From assembly GCF_016900375.1 (NCBI RefSeq), contig NZ_JACJKB010000011.1, positions 30,226 to 94,225 of the forward strand: a DNA stretch of 64,000 bases, read 5' to 3'. Below the pieces are notes generated by a model that searched no databases, was not told the DNA's origin, and saw only the letters and a program-made list of their open reading frames with translations. This stretch comes from Collinsella tanakaei. Its GTDB lineage: Bacteria; Actinomycetota; Coriobacteriia; Coriobacteriales; Coriobacteriaceae. Positions 1-9,154 of the stretch are shown piece by piece. Every line of letters starts with the position of its first letter. Within the stretch, counting starts at the first letter, position 1. Both the position numbers and the translations under genes were made by a program.

Positions 1-415
1 TGCCGTCGTCGTCGCACGCCGCACAGGCGATCATCATTCCACTCGCCTCAAGGTCGAGGACCTCGGCCACCGAGCTTGAGCGCTGGCTGGCGCGAAGCAC
101 CGCCTCGGGAAGCTCGAACCCGTACGCAATGTTTCGCACGACCTCCCAGCTGATGTATTCGGCGTAGACGCTTCCCGCTGGATGGCCGTCGATGCCATCG
201 CTGATGCAGCCTGCGACGACCCCATGCGCAACGCGGCAGCGGTCCTCGTTTCGCTCGCGCTGGGCTCCTCGTGCGGAATGCCAGCCGATACCCCATAGCG
301 CGCCTCCCTCCCCGCGGCGCTGCTCCAGACACGTCTTGTCGAGCCCTCGCGACATCGTCGACCACCGTCCCATCTTCCGGCGCGACTCGACGGTATAGCC
401 CGCTCGACCGCGCAC
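1..415 (-). CDS. PP2C-family protein phosphatase, C-terminus beyond window edge
   Basis: Read on the minus strand, this frame contains the two N-terminal metal-binding motifs of PP2C Ser/Thr phosphatases: SARGAQRERNEDR (the R-x-x-NED motif) and SDGIDGHPAGSVYAE (the DGxGGH-A motif). The protein runs off the left edge, so only the first third is present. The start is unclear. GTG at 415 is preceded by AGGTGG with short spacing; ATG at 373 and ATG at 355 are alternatives. The frame stays open upstream into the kinase gene and would encode a hydrophobic stretch (PLPILALFAGGLIGYV), but no standard start codon precedes it. It is the third gene of a minus-strand set with an FHA protein and a kinase, so it probably reverses that kinase's phosphorylation. 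Confidence 0.75.
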   Translation of the reverse strand, partial: MRGRAGYTVESRRKMGRWSTMSRGLDKTCLEQRRGEGGALWGIGWHSARGAQRERNEDRCRVAHGVVAGCISDGIDGHPAGSVYAEYISWEVVRNIAYGFELPEAVLRASQRSSSVAEVLDLEASGMMIACAACDDDG

Positions 416-519
416 CTGCCACCTGATGCCCCTGTTATAGGCGGCAGCAGATGCACCCCTTGCGCAAGGACCCGTGGCCTCATTGGGGACGTAGCCAATG
501 AGGCCACCCGCGAAGAGCG

Positions 520-2130
520 CTAGGATCGGAAGAGGGATAATCCAAGCTCAGATAAGGTATCTATCAGCTTCTCGGCCGTTTTGCGCGCCATGAGCCGAGC
601 GGCGCGGATGCGCTCGCGCTCGAGGCTGAGGCGCGCAGGCATGCGCCCGGCGGCCTTCGAGCCGCCCTGCAGATTCGCCGCGTGCGCATCCTCGATCAGA
701 CGGCCATCGCGCTCGGTGAGCGTGAAGGGGATCTCCGCCTCGCGCGCCGCGCGGAGCCTCCTTGTGCACTCCAGCAGCTCGAGTTGGGCGAGCTCTTCGG
801 CAGAAAACCGCTCCACGCGAGCGCCGCGTTCCTCACCTGACCGCGCCAAAACCAGCCCGAGATCCCGGGTCAGAAACACCAGCCACTCCTGCGCCTGCTC
901 GGCAGCCTCCTCGTAGCGCCCGGAATCCATCTCGCCAGGGACCGGAAGGCCCTCGTCGATATATCTGCCCGTAGCCCGCTCGCGGATAAGGTAGATCGCC
1001 AGGGCAAGCATCGGAACATGGTCGGCACGCTCTTCGCACAGACGACCGCCCACCTCCGCGAGGTCCTTCATGTCCATCCAGGTACGCCCGCCCGTCAGGT
1101 CGCGCACGGCGTCTCGGATGTGCGTGGCGTCTTTGCCGCCATCGAAGAACTCATCGATGCGAACAAGTCCGAGCTTCCCCGCAAGCCTGTCGACCGTGTT
1201 CGCGAGTTCCCGGGCATCGCCGACGCCGCAATACCTGCCGTCTGCCTGCACGAACCGAAAGATCGCACGCGTGGGAGCGTCGTTGAACCACGCCCAGTCG
1301 CAAAACGCCTCTGCTGCGGGCAAGGGCCCGCAGGTGAGCTCGCGGAACAGCAGCGCGATGCAGCCGAGGTCGTACTCGCGCGGCGCGGCGGTACGCACCA
1401 GGTATGCCCCATAGCGCGGGGTTATCGGACGTCGCGCCGCCTCGCGCAGCGTCGCCGGCCCCACGCCCTCGAAATCTATCAGCGTGGCGCGAACGAGCCG
1501 GGGGTCGAAACGCCCGTCGCCAGCCTCCCCGTACAAGCGGACGCACACGTTGTCCGGCTTGATATCGCCATGCACCAAAGGCGGCATCATGCGCCCGCGC
1601 CCCTCCTGCAGCGCTCGGACCTGCTCGCACAGATCGAGCAGCACCTTCGCGCAGAGCGCCTCCCAGCTCCCATCTGACAGCGAAGCCAAGCGCTTCGTGA
1701 CAGCGTCAACGCCGTCGGTACCTGCCCAGCGGGCATCGAGCACCGCGCGCAGGCTCACGCCCGCATCCTCCTCGCAGACCATGAGGGCCGTATCGTCGAT
1801 GGGACCGTCGGGCAGGCAGTAGCTCCCGTGCTTGGGCCACCGCACGCCGGCGGGCATGTACGCCTTGGGGCCGATGCCCAGCAGCTCGGCGATCGCCAGG
1901 CCCCGAACCTCGCGCGCAAACATGGCGGGCGTTCGAAAGGCCTTTACCAGGGCAGGGCGCGCCACGCCGGACGCATCGATATAGCTCCCGCGAAACACCG
2001 CGCTTCGCCAGCTCACATTGCCTGTCGGCGCGTTCGGGGGCTCGCTGCACACGAAGCGCTCCGCGCAGCCCGCATCCACAGCGGTATCGACGCTCATCGT
2101 CTCGGTCTGCGGAATCATCCCTACAGCCAT
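520..2130 (-). CDS. Ser/Thr protein kinase-like protein
   Basis: 536 residues with a divergent protein-kinase fold. The likely ATP-binding Lys is K63 (ALVKAF). The catalytic loop is HGDIKPDN at 187-194, and the magnesium motif is IDFEG at 218-222, with an inserted Glu where DFG is usual. PREYDLGCIALLFREL matches the region after the APE motif. The last 200 residues are not a recognised domain and contain charged helices. No transmembrane segment or PASTA repeats are seen, unlike PknB. Its start overlaps the end of the FHA gene by 10 bp, so the two are probably co-translated. The residues needed for catalysis are present, so I infer an active kinase whose targets may include the FHA partner. 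Confidence 0.85.
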   Translation of the reverse strand: MAVGMIPQTETMSVDTAVDAGCAERFVCSEPPNAPTGNVSWRSAVFRGSYIDASGVARPALVKAFRTPAMFAREVRGLAIAELLGIGPKAYMPAGVRWPKHGSYCLPDGPIDDTALMVCEEDAGVSLRAVLDARWAGTDGVDAVTKRLASLSDGSWEALCAKVLLDLCEQVRALQEGRGRMMPPLVHGDIKPDNVCVRLYGEAGDGRFDPRLVRATLIDFEGVGPATLREAARRPITPRYGAYLVRTAAPREYDLGCIALLFRELTCGPLPAAEAFCDWAWFNDAPTRAIFRFVQADGRYCGVGDARELANTVDRLAGKLGLVRIDEFFDGGKDATHIRDAVRDLTGGRTWMDMKDLAEVGGRLCEERADHVPMLALAIYLIRERATGRYIDEGLPVPGEMDSGRYEEAAEQAQEWLVFLTRDLGLVLARSGEERGARVERFSAEELAQLELLECTRRLRAAREAEIPFTLTERDGRLIEDAHAANLQGGSKAAGRMPARLSLERERIRAARLMARKTAEKLIDTLSELGLSLFRS

Positions 2131-4358
2131 GCGACCCTCACCTTCGCCTCGCCCAATATGATGACGTCGCCGTATTCCAGGCGAACTGCCTGCACCGGCT
2201 CCAGCTCCGTCTGGTAGCCCGCGGATTGCAGACGGCGAGCTGTCCGCTCGAACAGCTTCTGGCCGCCCCGCAAGCCGTCCTGCCGTTCGCGACCCTCCAT
2301 GCAGAAGAGCCGCGCAGTCGGGCGAGACGCCTCTGCCGCACGGCCGGCCGCACGCGCGACGACGGTCCCGTTATGCGAACCCGCATCGAGGCACCACCAT
2401 GCGCCTTCTGCCTGCACGATCGCCGCATGGACGCCCGAGACGCTTCCGTACGCCGGCAGCAGCATCCAGCTTTTGCCAGCTGCACGCCATTCCTCTGCGG
2501 TCCGCACGCCAACCGCATCGTCTGCCCCCAGCGCCGCCAACCGCCCGCTCGCAGCGGCGCAGGCGCGCTCGACAACCCCGAGGCAGGCGTGCATCTGCTC
2601 GGCGAACGCGAACCGCTCGACGAGTTGCACCGATCCATCCGCGCGCTCCTTGCGTACGGTGACGACCGACCCGTCGATCGCCGCCTCAGCGCTCTGCCTG
2701 CCCATCACGCACCGCAGGTCCATGCCGTGTCGGGGCAGGACAGCAGGCGCAACGGCGGTCAGCCGCGGCGAGCGCGCATCGCGCCCCGGCGTCACGAGCG
2801 AGAGCACAAGCGGAGAGCGGTCGGTCAGGGGCGCAAACACCCCGTCGGCCCGCTCATCGCCCATGGCGTCGACCGTCATATGATCCTGGCGCAGATCCAG
2901 CGCCTTCATGGGACTCCAGGCGAACGCGCAAACCAGCTCGCTCAGGGCATCCGCGAACTCGTCGTCGGCAGTTCCCCAGTCCGCGAAGCGGAACCGCGCC
3001 AGGTGCTCGCCGATATCCTCGAACAACGCGTCCACGACGCTCGCGTCAAACGAGCGGTCCATCAGATGGGCGCGGCACGCATCCAGCAGCGCGCGCGTCT
3101 GAGCGCCATCCTGCCAGACGGGCAGCCAGCGAAGCGAGTGCTCGGCACTCAGCAGGCAGGGTCCCGCTTGAGTGCTCCCATCCAGCGCAGCGGCGCGAAA
3201 CGCCTCGAGCGCACGGTCGGCAAGCGATGCATCGAACAGCACATCGCGCTCGATAGCACGAAGGGCGCGCTGGCGTTCCGCAGCGTCGCGCAGGATGCCC
3301 CGCACGGCATCTGCACCCAAGGTGAACGGATGGTCGCAGTCCTCGCAGGCAAGGCAGCCGTCATCGTCGAGCCCGCACACCAGCTCCAATACACCCCAGC
3401 GCTCGCGCTTGATGGCAAGCCACTCGCCGTCCGCGATCGCCGACCAGTTCCGCACGAAACGACCCTGCAGACCACGGTCGCGCAGCGGTTGACCAGCGGG
3501 CTCCTCGGACAGGAGCTGGCGCAGGTACCGGTCGCGTCCGAAGCGAACAGCGGCGGGTGCGTCCTCATCCTCTCCCCCGAACAGGGACGGAAGATGCACG
3601 AAATTCGGATTCATGCCCAGGATCGTCATCTGCACAGCGCGCTTGCCGGCAAGCGCTGGGGTCGCCGATGCACCGAAGGCGTCCCGGTATCCTCCCGCGC
3701 AGGTGGCCAGCAGATCGCACAGCTTCTGCAGCTCGTCATGGGATGTCGCCTGACCGCCCGAAGCAGCCAGGGCGTCACCGCTTGCCAGCGAGTGCTCGAT
3801 GCTCGCGCGAAAGGCGGGCGCAAGCGGCAAGACGAGCGGCGCCACGAGCACGAACAGCGCCTGGGCCTCAACGGCATGACGCCACGCGGCCAGGAGCTCA
3901 TCGGCGCGATACCTGCGCTCGCGGGCACGGAGGCAACGCACCTGACCGAACAGGGCGAGCAGCTCGCGCGAGAACAGGTGCTCGACCTGCATCGAGGGCT
4001 CTCCCAGATCCATAAGCACCGCGGCTTGACGACGCACGACGCGGCGGGCAGCCTCCTCGGCATCCCACACGCCGAGCGGCGCACGATCGCCCGCATCCAA
4101 GGGCACCTCGCCCGCATGCCAGACATCCGCATCGGTCAGGGACAGCGCGGCGATGCGCTCCCGCAGCTCCAACGCCGCCGTGTGCACCTCTTCGGAAGAC
4201 GACGCCGCGACAAGCGCGGAATCTGCCACCTCGTGCAGGGCGCCCGCAACCGACGCAACCTGCGCGGCAAGCGCACCCGACACCTCGCGATCCGAGGCAA
4301 CCGAACCGCAGAGCGTACGCGCGAGCCCATCCAGCAGCTCAGGGGTTCGCTTCAGCAT
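2121..4358 (-). CDS. Large protein with C-terminal FHA domain
   Basis: About 745 residues. The last ~115 form a forkhead-associated domain, shown by SVSGVHAAI followed by DAGSHNGTVV and a final LEYGDVIILG strand. FHA domains bind phosphothreonine peptides. The first ~600 residues are mostly helical with no recognised family; a small Cys cluster (CLACEDCDHPF) could bind metal. The start at 4358 (MLKRTPELL) is chosen because GGGAGGGAG lies six bases upstream; ATGs at 4364 and 4385 sit too close to or before it. The kinase and phosphatase genes follow immediately, which suggests a phospho-switch with this protein as scaffold or effector. Confidence 0.85.
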   Translation of the reverse strand: MLKRTPELLDGLARTLCGSVASDREVSGALAAQVASVAGALHEVADSALVAASSSEEVHTAALELRERIAALSLTDADVWHAGEVPLDAGDRAPLGVWDAEEAARRVVRRQAAVLMDLGEPSMQVEHLFSRELLALFGQVRCLRARERRYRADELLAAWRHAVEAQALFVLVAPLVLPLAPAFRASIEHSLASGDALAASGGQATSHDELQKLCDLLATCAGGYRDAFGASATPALAGKRAVQMTILGMNPNFVHLPSLFGGEDEDAPAAVRFGRDRYLRQLLSEEPAGQPLRDRGLQGRFVRNWSAIADGEWLAIKRERWGVLELVCGLDDDGCLACEDCDHPFTLGADAVRGILRDAAERQRALRAIERDVLFDASLADRALEAFRAAALDGSTQAGPCLLSAEHSLRWLPVWQDGAQTRALLDACRAHLMDRSFDASVVDALFEDIGEHLARFRFADWGTADDEFADALSELVCAFAWSPMKALDLRQDHMTVDAMGDERADGVFAPLTDRSPLVLSLVTPGRDARSPRLTAVAPAVLPRHGMDLRCVMGRQSAEAAIDGSVVTVRKERADGSVQLVERFAFAEQMHACLGVVERACAAASGRLAALGADDAVGVRTAEEWRAAGKSWMLLPAYGSVSGVHAAIVQAEGAWWCLDAGSHNGTVVARAAGRAAEASRPTARLFCMEGRERQDGLRGGQKLFERTARRLQSAGYQTELEPVQAVRLEYGDVIILGEAKVRVAWL

Positions 4359-4484
4359 CGCCATCTCCCTCCCCTCGCCCGGCATGACATCGATAAAACG
4401 TCATCAGAGCAGCGTACGTATGATGGCGCAATTCTAGCAAAGCCCTCATGCGCCCCCTTGCGCAAGGCGTTCGGCAGCTTCGGC

Positions 4485-4512
4485 AAAAAACAAGGGCCCC
4501 GAAGGGCCCTTG
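4485..4512 (-). terminator. Rho-independent terminator of ppc
   Basis: Perfect 9-bp stem CAAGGGCCC / GGGCCCTTG with a 4-base loop, followed on the minus strand by a run of six T. It lies 36 bp after the ppc stop codon. Confidence 0.85.
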
Positions 4513-4548
4513 GGCGGTACCTGTTGCGGCGCGCACGCGAAGGGCGCG

Positions 4549-7356
4549 TTACCCCGTGTTCTGAAGACCCGCGGAGACACCGGTTACGGTGGCGAGGATC
4601 AGGCTCAGGTACTTGGCCTTCGCCTCCTCGGACAGATCGCCGCCCTCGTCGCGCACGATGCGCAGGGCGCGCACCTGGGCCAGCGAGAGGACGTCAACGT
4701 ACGGGTCGCGGATGCGCACGGCGCGACCGAGCACCCGACGATGCTCGAGCGGCCACTCATCGCCCACGATGGCGAGAATCCACGAGCGCGTGAGCTGCAT
4801 CTCGCCGTACACGGCGCGCGCGAGGTCGCTGCGGTCGCCCAGCGCGAGGTACATCTTGGCGATGCGCGCATCGGTCTTGGCGATGGACATCTCCAGGTTG
4901 TCGACGAACGTCGAGAACAGCGGCCACTCGCGGTAGGCCTCGCGCAGCGCCTCGAGGTCGCCGAGCGCCTCGCAGGCCGAACCGAAGCCGTACCAGGCGG
5001 CGAGGTTGATGCGCGCCTGGCTCCACGAGAACACCCAGGGGATGGTGCGCAGATCGTCCAGCGACGTGGCGCCGAGGCCGCGCTTGGCCGGGCGGCTGCC
5101 GATGGGCAGCAGGCCGACCTCGGTGAGCGGTGTCACGGTCGAGAACCACGGAGCGAAGTCCTCGGTGTGCAGCAGGTCGAGGTAGCGCTCGTGCGCCACG
5201 TGGTCGAGCTTGGCAGCCATATCGGCAAAGCGCTCGGTCATCTCGGTGTTCGTACGCTCGACCGACGGCGCGGAGTTGAGCAGCGTCGCCGCGGCGACGT
5301 TCTCCACATGGCGCTGCGCGAGCGTGGGGTTGCCGTAGCGCGCGAAGATGACCTCGCCCTGCTCGGTCACCTTGAAGAAGCACTTGACCGAGCCCTTGGG
5401 CTGGGCGAGCACCGCGCGGTTGGCGGGGCCGCCACCGCGGCCCACGGCGCCGCCGCGGCCGTGCATGAGCACGAGATCGATGTCGTGCGCCTCCGCCCAC
5501 TCGGCGATGCGCTGCTGCGCGCGGTGCAGGGCGAGCGTGGCGGTCGTGGGGCCGGCGTCCTTCGCGGAGTCCGAGTACCCGAGCATGACCTCCATCTTGC
5601 GCCCGGTCTGCTCCAGCCGCTTCTGCACGGCGGGCAGCGCGAGCATGTCGTCCAGGACATCGACGCAGTTCTCGAGGTCCTCGAGCTGCTCGAACAGCGG
5701 GATGACATCGAGGCCCGGAACGTCTTCGGCATGGGCGAACGCCAGCTGCGCCAGCTCGTAGACGTCAGCGACGTTTTGGGCCGACTTCGTGAACGAGATG
5801 ATGTAGCGATGTGCCATTTTCTTGGAATAGCGCTTCTGGATCGTGCCGATGGCGCGGAAGGTATCGAGCACCTCGCGCGTCATGGGCGCGAGCTCGCCGT
5901 GGATGCCGTTCTCGCGAATGTCGGCCAGCGCGCGGCTGTGCACGACGGAATGCTGACGGAACTCCATCTCGACCATGTGGAAGCCGAAGGACTCCGCCTG
6001 CCAGATGAGCGTCTGCACCGGACCGTACGCCGCGCGCGAGGCGCCGGCGGCATCGAGCGAGCGCTGCACCACGCGCAGGTCGGCCAAAAACTCCGCCGAG
6101 GTGCGGTACATGGTGTCGGCATCGCGGGCCACGGTCGCGCGCAGGCGGTCGGCCATGACGAGCATGACCGCGCGGTGCGGCTCGGAGGCCGAGATCAGCT
6201 CGGCGCGGCTCGTGAACTCCTCGCTCATCTCGACCTGGTGGTTCCACAGGTTGAGCAGCTCGCCGGAAGCCTTGGTGTACTTGGCCTCGAGCGTGAGGTT
6301 ACGGCCGACGCGATAGCACTTGTCGGCGAGCTTCGAGACCATGTGCTTGTAGTACTTGGCGGCAACCTGCAGGCTCACCTTGGCGGTCACGTTGGGGTTG
6401 CCGTCGCGATCCGAACCGATCCAGCTGCCGGGATGGAAGAACGCCGGGCAGACCGGGGTCACCAAACCGGCGCCGTCGCCCAGCACCCACGCGTCGAAGC
6501 GGCGGTAGATCTGCGGCACCGTGTCGAACAGCGTGTGATCGAAGATGTCGATCACCGTGTCGGCCTCCTCGACGGGAGTCGGCTTCTTGATGGCAACCGG
6601 AGAGGTGCGCACGAGCGCGTCGATCTCCTGCAGCATGTGGCGCTCGTTCTCCATGAGATCGGAGCCGCCCAGCCGCGGGCGCTCGGCAAGAAGCTTGCCG
6701 ATGCGGCGGATCTTGCCCTCGACCGCACGGCGGCGCGCCTCGGTGGGATGCGCGGTGAAGACGGGGTGCACCTCGAGCTTGCCCAGCAGCTCGCTCGCGC
6801 GCTCGACGCCCACCTCGTCGATAAGCTGGCGGAAGGCCACCGTCAGCTCATTGGACGGGTCAACCGCCGCCTCGATGGACACGAGCCGCTCGCGGTCGTG
6901 GAGCGTCTCGACGCGGTAGTTCTCCTCGCAGAGGTTGGCAAGGTGGAAAAACGAGGTGAAGGCGCGGACGAGCACCTCCATCTCCTCGATGGGCAGCTCG
7001 TCGATGAGCCTCACGGCGTCGCGGAACGCCCCGGCGCTGCCCTCATCGTTCATGGGGACACCCTGATCGTCAACGTCCTCGCTGGCGGCGATGGTGCCCG
7101 GGTTGCCCTCATTGGCATGGATGGCATCGCTCAGCAGGGCATCGAACAGCTCGCAGATGCGCGGGTCGTACTCCTTGAGCACGCGGCGCTCGAGCCGCTG
7201 GAACAGCGCGATGTTGTCGCGCAGGCTCTCGGGGATCTCGATCTCGGAGAGCGGGCCCTCGGCGATATCGGCTACGACCGCATTGACCTGCGCGGTCAGC
7301 TCCGCACGACGCTGCTGCTCGGCCTCGGCGCCCGATTGCCTTACGGTATCCGTCAC
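4549..7356 (-). CDS. ppc: Phosphoenolpyruvate carboxylase
   Basis: Catalyses PEP + bicarbonate to oxaloacetate + phosphate, the anaplerotic entry to the reductive TCA branch. Diagnostic motifs are present: FTAHPTEARRR (catalytic His), GYSDSAKDAG, HGRGGAVGRGGGPANRA (the glycine-rich catalytic loop) and the family's invariant C-terminal QNTG. With the GTG start at 7356 the protein has 935 residues, in the normal range. That start has AAAGGA upstream. An ATG at 7437 would add 27 residues rich in Phe, but a -10-like TATACT at 7453-7458 would leave almost no leader there. It is a single-gene unit with its own terminator. Confidence 0.97.
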   Translation of the reverse strand: MTDTVRQSGAEAEQQRRAELTAQVNAVVADIAEGPLSEIEIPESLRDNIALFQRLERRVLKEYDPRICELFDALLSDAIHANEGNPGTIAASEDVDDQGVPMNDEGSAGAFRDAVRLIDELPIEEMEVLVRAFTSFFHLANLCEENYRVETLHDRERLVSIEAAVDPSNELTVAFRQLIDEVGVERASELLGKLEVHPVFTAHPTEARRRAVEGKIRRIGKLLAERPRLGGSDLMENERHMLQEIDALVRTSPVAIKKPTPVEEADTVIDIFDHTLFDTVPQIYRRFDAWVLGDGAGLVTPVCPAFFHPGSWIGSDRDGNPNVTAKVSLQVAAKYYKHMVSKLADKCYRVGRNLTLEAKYTKASGELLNLWNHQVEMSEEFTSRAELISASEPHRAVMLVMADRLRATVARDADTMYRTSAEFLADLRVVQRSLDAAGASRAAYGPVQTLIWQAESFGFHMVEMEFRQHSVVHSRALADIRENGIHGELAPMTREVLDTFRAIGTIQKRYSKKMAHRYIISFTKSAQNVADVYELAQLAFAHAEDVPGLDVIPLFEQLEDLENCVDVLDDMLALPAVQKRLEQTGRKMEVMLGYSDSAKDAGPTTATLALHRAQQRIAEWAEAHDIDLVLMHGRGGAVGRGGGPANRAVLAQPKGSVKCFFKVTEQGEVIFARYGNPTLAQRHVENVAAATLLNSAPSVERTNTEMTERFADMAAKLDHVAHERYLDLLHTEDFAPWFSTVTPLTEVGLLPIGSRPAKRGLGATSLDDLRTIPWVFSWSQARINLAAWYGFGSACEALGDLEALREAYREWPLFSTFVDNLEMSIAKTDARIAKMYLALGDRSDLARAVYGEMQLTRSWILAIVGDEWPLEHRRVLGRAVRIRDPYVDVLSLAQVRALRIVRDEGGDLSEEAKAKYLSLILATVTGVSAGLQNTG

Positions 7357-7452
7357 GTATCGCACCGTCCTTTCTTCCAGCACGCCCGTCAGCAGACCGC
7401 TCACGGGACAAGCTGTACCGTTGGTAAAAAAGAACACCTTTGAAACACTGGC

Positions 7453-7458
7453 AGTATA
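7453..7458 (-). promoter_or_regulatory. Possible -10 box of ppc
   Basis: TATACT on the minus strand about 95 bp before the favoured ppc start. No convincing -35 box is seen at 16-18 bp, so this is tentative. Confidence 0.35.
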
Positions 7459-7574
7459 GAACGAGTCAGCCGCCAGCCGATGCAGTATCCCCCATTTGCC
7501 TTCTTTGAAACCAATGCTTCACGAAGTCGGCAGATGGCCGCACGGCAGCGCGGCGCACGCCTTTTCGGCACCGC

Positions 7575-7613
7575 AAAAACGGCCGGGGCGAATGCGCTGA
7601 TCCGCCCCGGCCG
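7575..7613 (-). terminator. Rho-independent terminator of hisS
   Basis: Stem ACGGCCGGGGCG / CGCCCCGGCCGT (12 bp) with a 12-base loop, followed on the minus strand by TTTTTGC. It lies about 30 bp after the hisS stop. Confidence 0.85.
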
Positions 7614-7641
7614 TCAAACGCCTGTCGATATGGCCCGCGCC

Positions 7642-8958
7642 CTATGCGAACATCTCGCGCACGGTCGCCACGATCTCGTCACGCGGGGCGAGCACCTCGT
7701 CGTGCGAGACCATGTTGCGCACCTTGACCTTGCCGGCCGCAAGCTCGTCGCCGCCGATGACCAGGATGAGCGACGCGCCCACCTTGTCGGCCTGCTTGAA
7801 CTGGCTCTTGAGCGAACGGCCCTGGTAGTCGGCCTCCGTGCGGATGCCTGCGGCGCGCAGCTCGTGCGTGATGCCGAAGACCTCACCGCGCAGGTCAGCG
7901 CCCGCGTTAGCCACGTAAACGCACGGCTCGGTGTCGGCGGCGAAGTCCACGCCGAAGGCCTCGAGGGCGAGCATCGCGCGCTCGAATCCCACGGCAAAGC
8001 CCACGCCGGGCGTCGGCTTGCCGCCCTCGAGCTCCACGAGCCCGTCGTAGCGGCCACCGCCGCCGATGGAGCCCACGCCCGCGCCGGGCGCCTCGACCTC
8101 GAACACCGTGCGGGTGTAGTAGTCGAGGCCGCGCACGAGCGTCGGGTCCTCGACGTACTCGATGCCCGCCGCGTCGAGGTAGCGCTTGACCTGCTCGTAA
8201 TGCGCACGGCAGTCGTCGCACAGGTTGTCGCGCATGAGCGGGGCGTCCTTCATGATCTCGCGGCAGTGATCGTTCTTGCAGTCGAAGGCGCGCAGCGGGT
8301 TGATCTCGGCGCGCTCGCGGCACTCGTCGCACATCTCGTCGGCGTGATCGAGGATGAACGAGCGCACCGCATCGCGGTAGGCGGGACGGCACGCGGGGTC
8401 GCCCATCGAGTTGATCAGCAGGCGGAGCTTCGAGAGGTCGAAGCCCAGGCGCTTGTAGAACTCCATGAGCATGATGATGCACTCGGCGTCGGCCGCGGGG
8501 TCGGGGGCGCCCAGCCACTCGATGCCCACCTGGTGGAACTGGCGCAGACGGCCCTTCTGGGGACGCTCGCCACGAAACATCGCCTCGGCGTAATACGCCT
8601 TGAAGGGCGTCGAACCCTGCGGCACCAGGTTGTTCTCCACCACGGCGCGCACGACGCCCGCCGTGCCCTCGGGGCGCAGCGCCAGGCGCTGCTTGGCCTT
8701 GAGCTTGGCATCGGTGCCCTCCTCGAGGACGCGCGCGAAGTTGGCGCCGGAAAAGACGCGGAACATCTCCTTGCGCACCACGTCGGTCGACTGGCCGATG
8801 CCGTGCACGAAGACGTCGAGCTGCTCGATGGCGGGCGTCTCGATGGGGTCGAACCCATAGGGCTCGAACACGCTGGCCGCCACCTCCTGCATGCGCTGCC
8901 AGGCGCGCATGTCGCGCCCGATCAGATCCTTCGTTCCCTCGGCCCTCTGTGCTTGCAT
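7642..8958 (-). CDS. hisS: Histidyl-tRNA synthetase
   Basis: Class II aminoacyl-tRNA synthetase that charges tRNA-His. Visible motifs: LALRPEGTAGVVRAV and the motif 2 stretch FRGERPQKGRLRQFHQ; LVRGLDYYTRTVFEV; and motif 3 GFAVGFERAMLAL. A Cys-rich insert (CDECRERAEIN, then CDDCRAHYEQV) lies in the middle and may bind zinc. The start at 8958 (MQAQRAEGTKD) has AAGGGG at good spacing; a start 12 codons upstream is possible but less likely. Length is about 438 residues, normal for the family. It is divergent from the threonine aldolase-like gene. Confidence 0.97.
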   Translation of the reverse strand: MQAQRAEGTKDLIGRDMRAWQRMQEVAASVFEPYGFDPIETPAIEQLDVFVHGIGQSTDVVRKEMFRVFSGANFARVLEEGTDAKLKAKQRLALRPEGTAGVVRAVVENNLVPQGSTPFKAYYAEAMFRGERPQKGRLRQFHQVGIEWLGAPDPAADAECIIMLMEFYKRLGFDLSKLRLLINSMGDPACRPAYRDAVRSFILDHADEMCDECRERAEINPLRAFDCKNDHCREIMKDAPLMRDNLCDDCRAHYEQVKRYLDAAGIEYVEDPTLVRGLDYYTRTVFEVEAPGAGVGSIGGGGRYDGLVELEGGKPTPGVGFAVGFERAMLALEAFGVDFAADTEPCVYVANAGADLRGEVFGITHELRAAGIRTEADYQGRSLKSQFKQADKVGASLILVIGGDELAAGKVKVRNMVSHDEVLAPRDEIVATVREMFA

Positions 8959-9154
8959 CGGATTCCCCTTATGGTCTGCGGGGCTTTCGCCCACGGATGT
9001 TTCGGCCCTCCATTATATGGCCAGGACGTTTCCCATCGATATCAATTCACAGCGAATCCGGGCAGAAGAGCGCGTATCGCCGACGCCCTCCTCGCCACCT
9101 CGGCGCTACACTGTGATGCGAATAACCACGCACCGCCGCGACGAAAGGCAACCC

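Noticed and set aside
2226..4793. Long open frame on the plus strand opposite the FHA gene
   Set aside because: It lies antisense to a gene with clear domains, is rich in Arg, His and Gln, has no recognisable motif and no ribosome binding site; typical of high-GC shadow frames.
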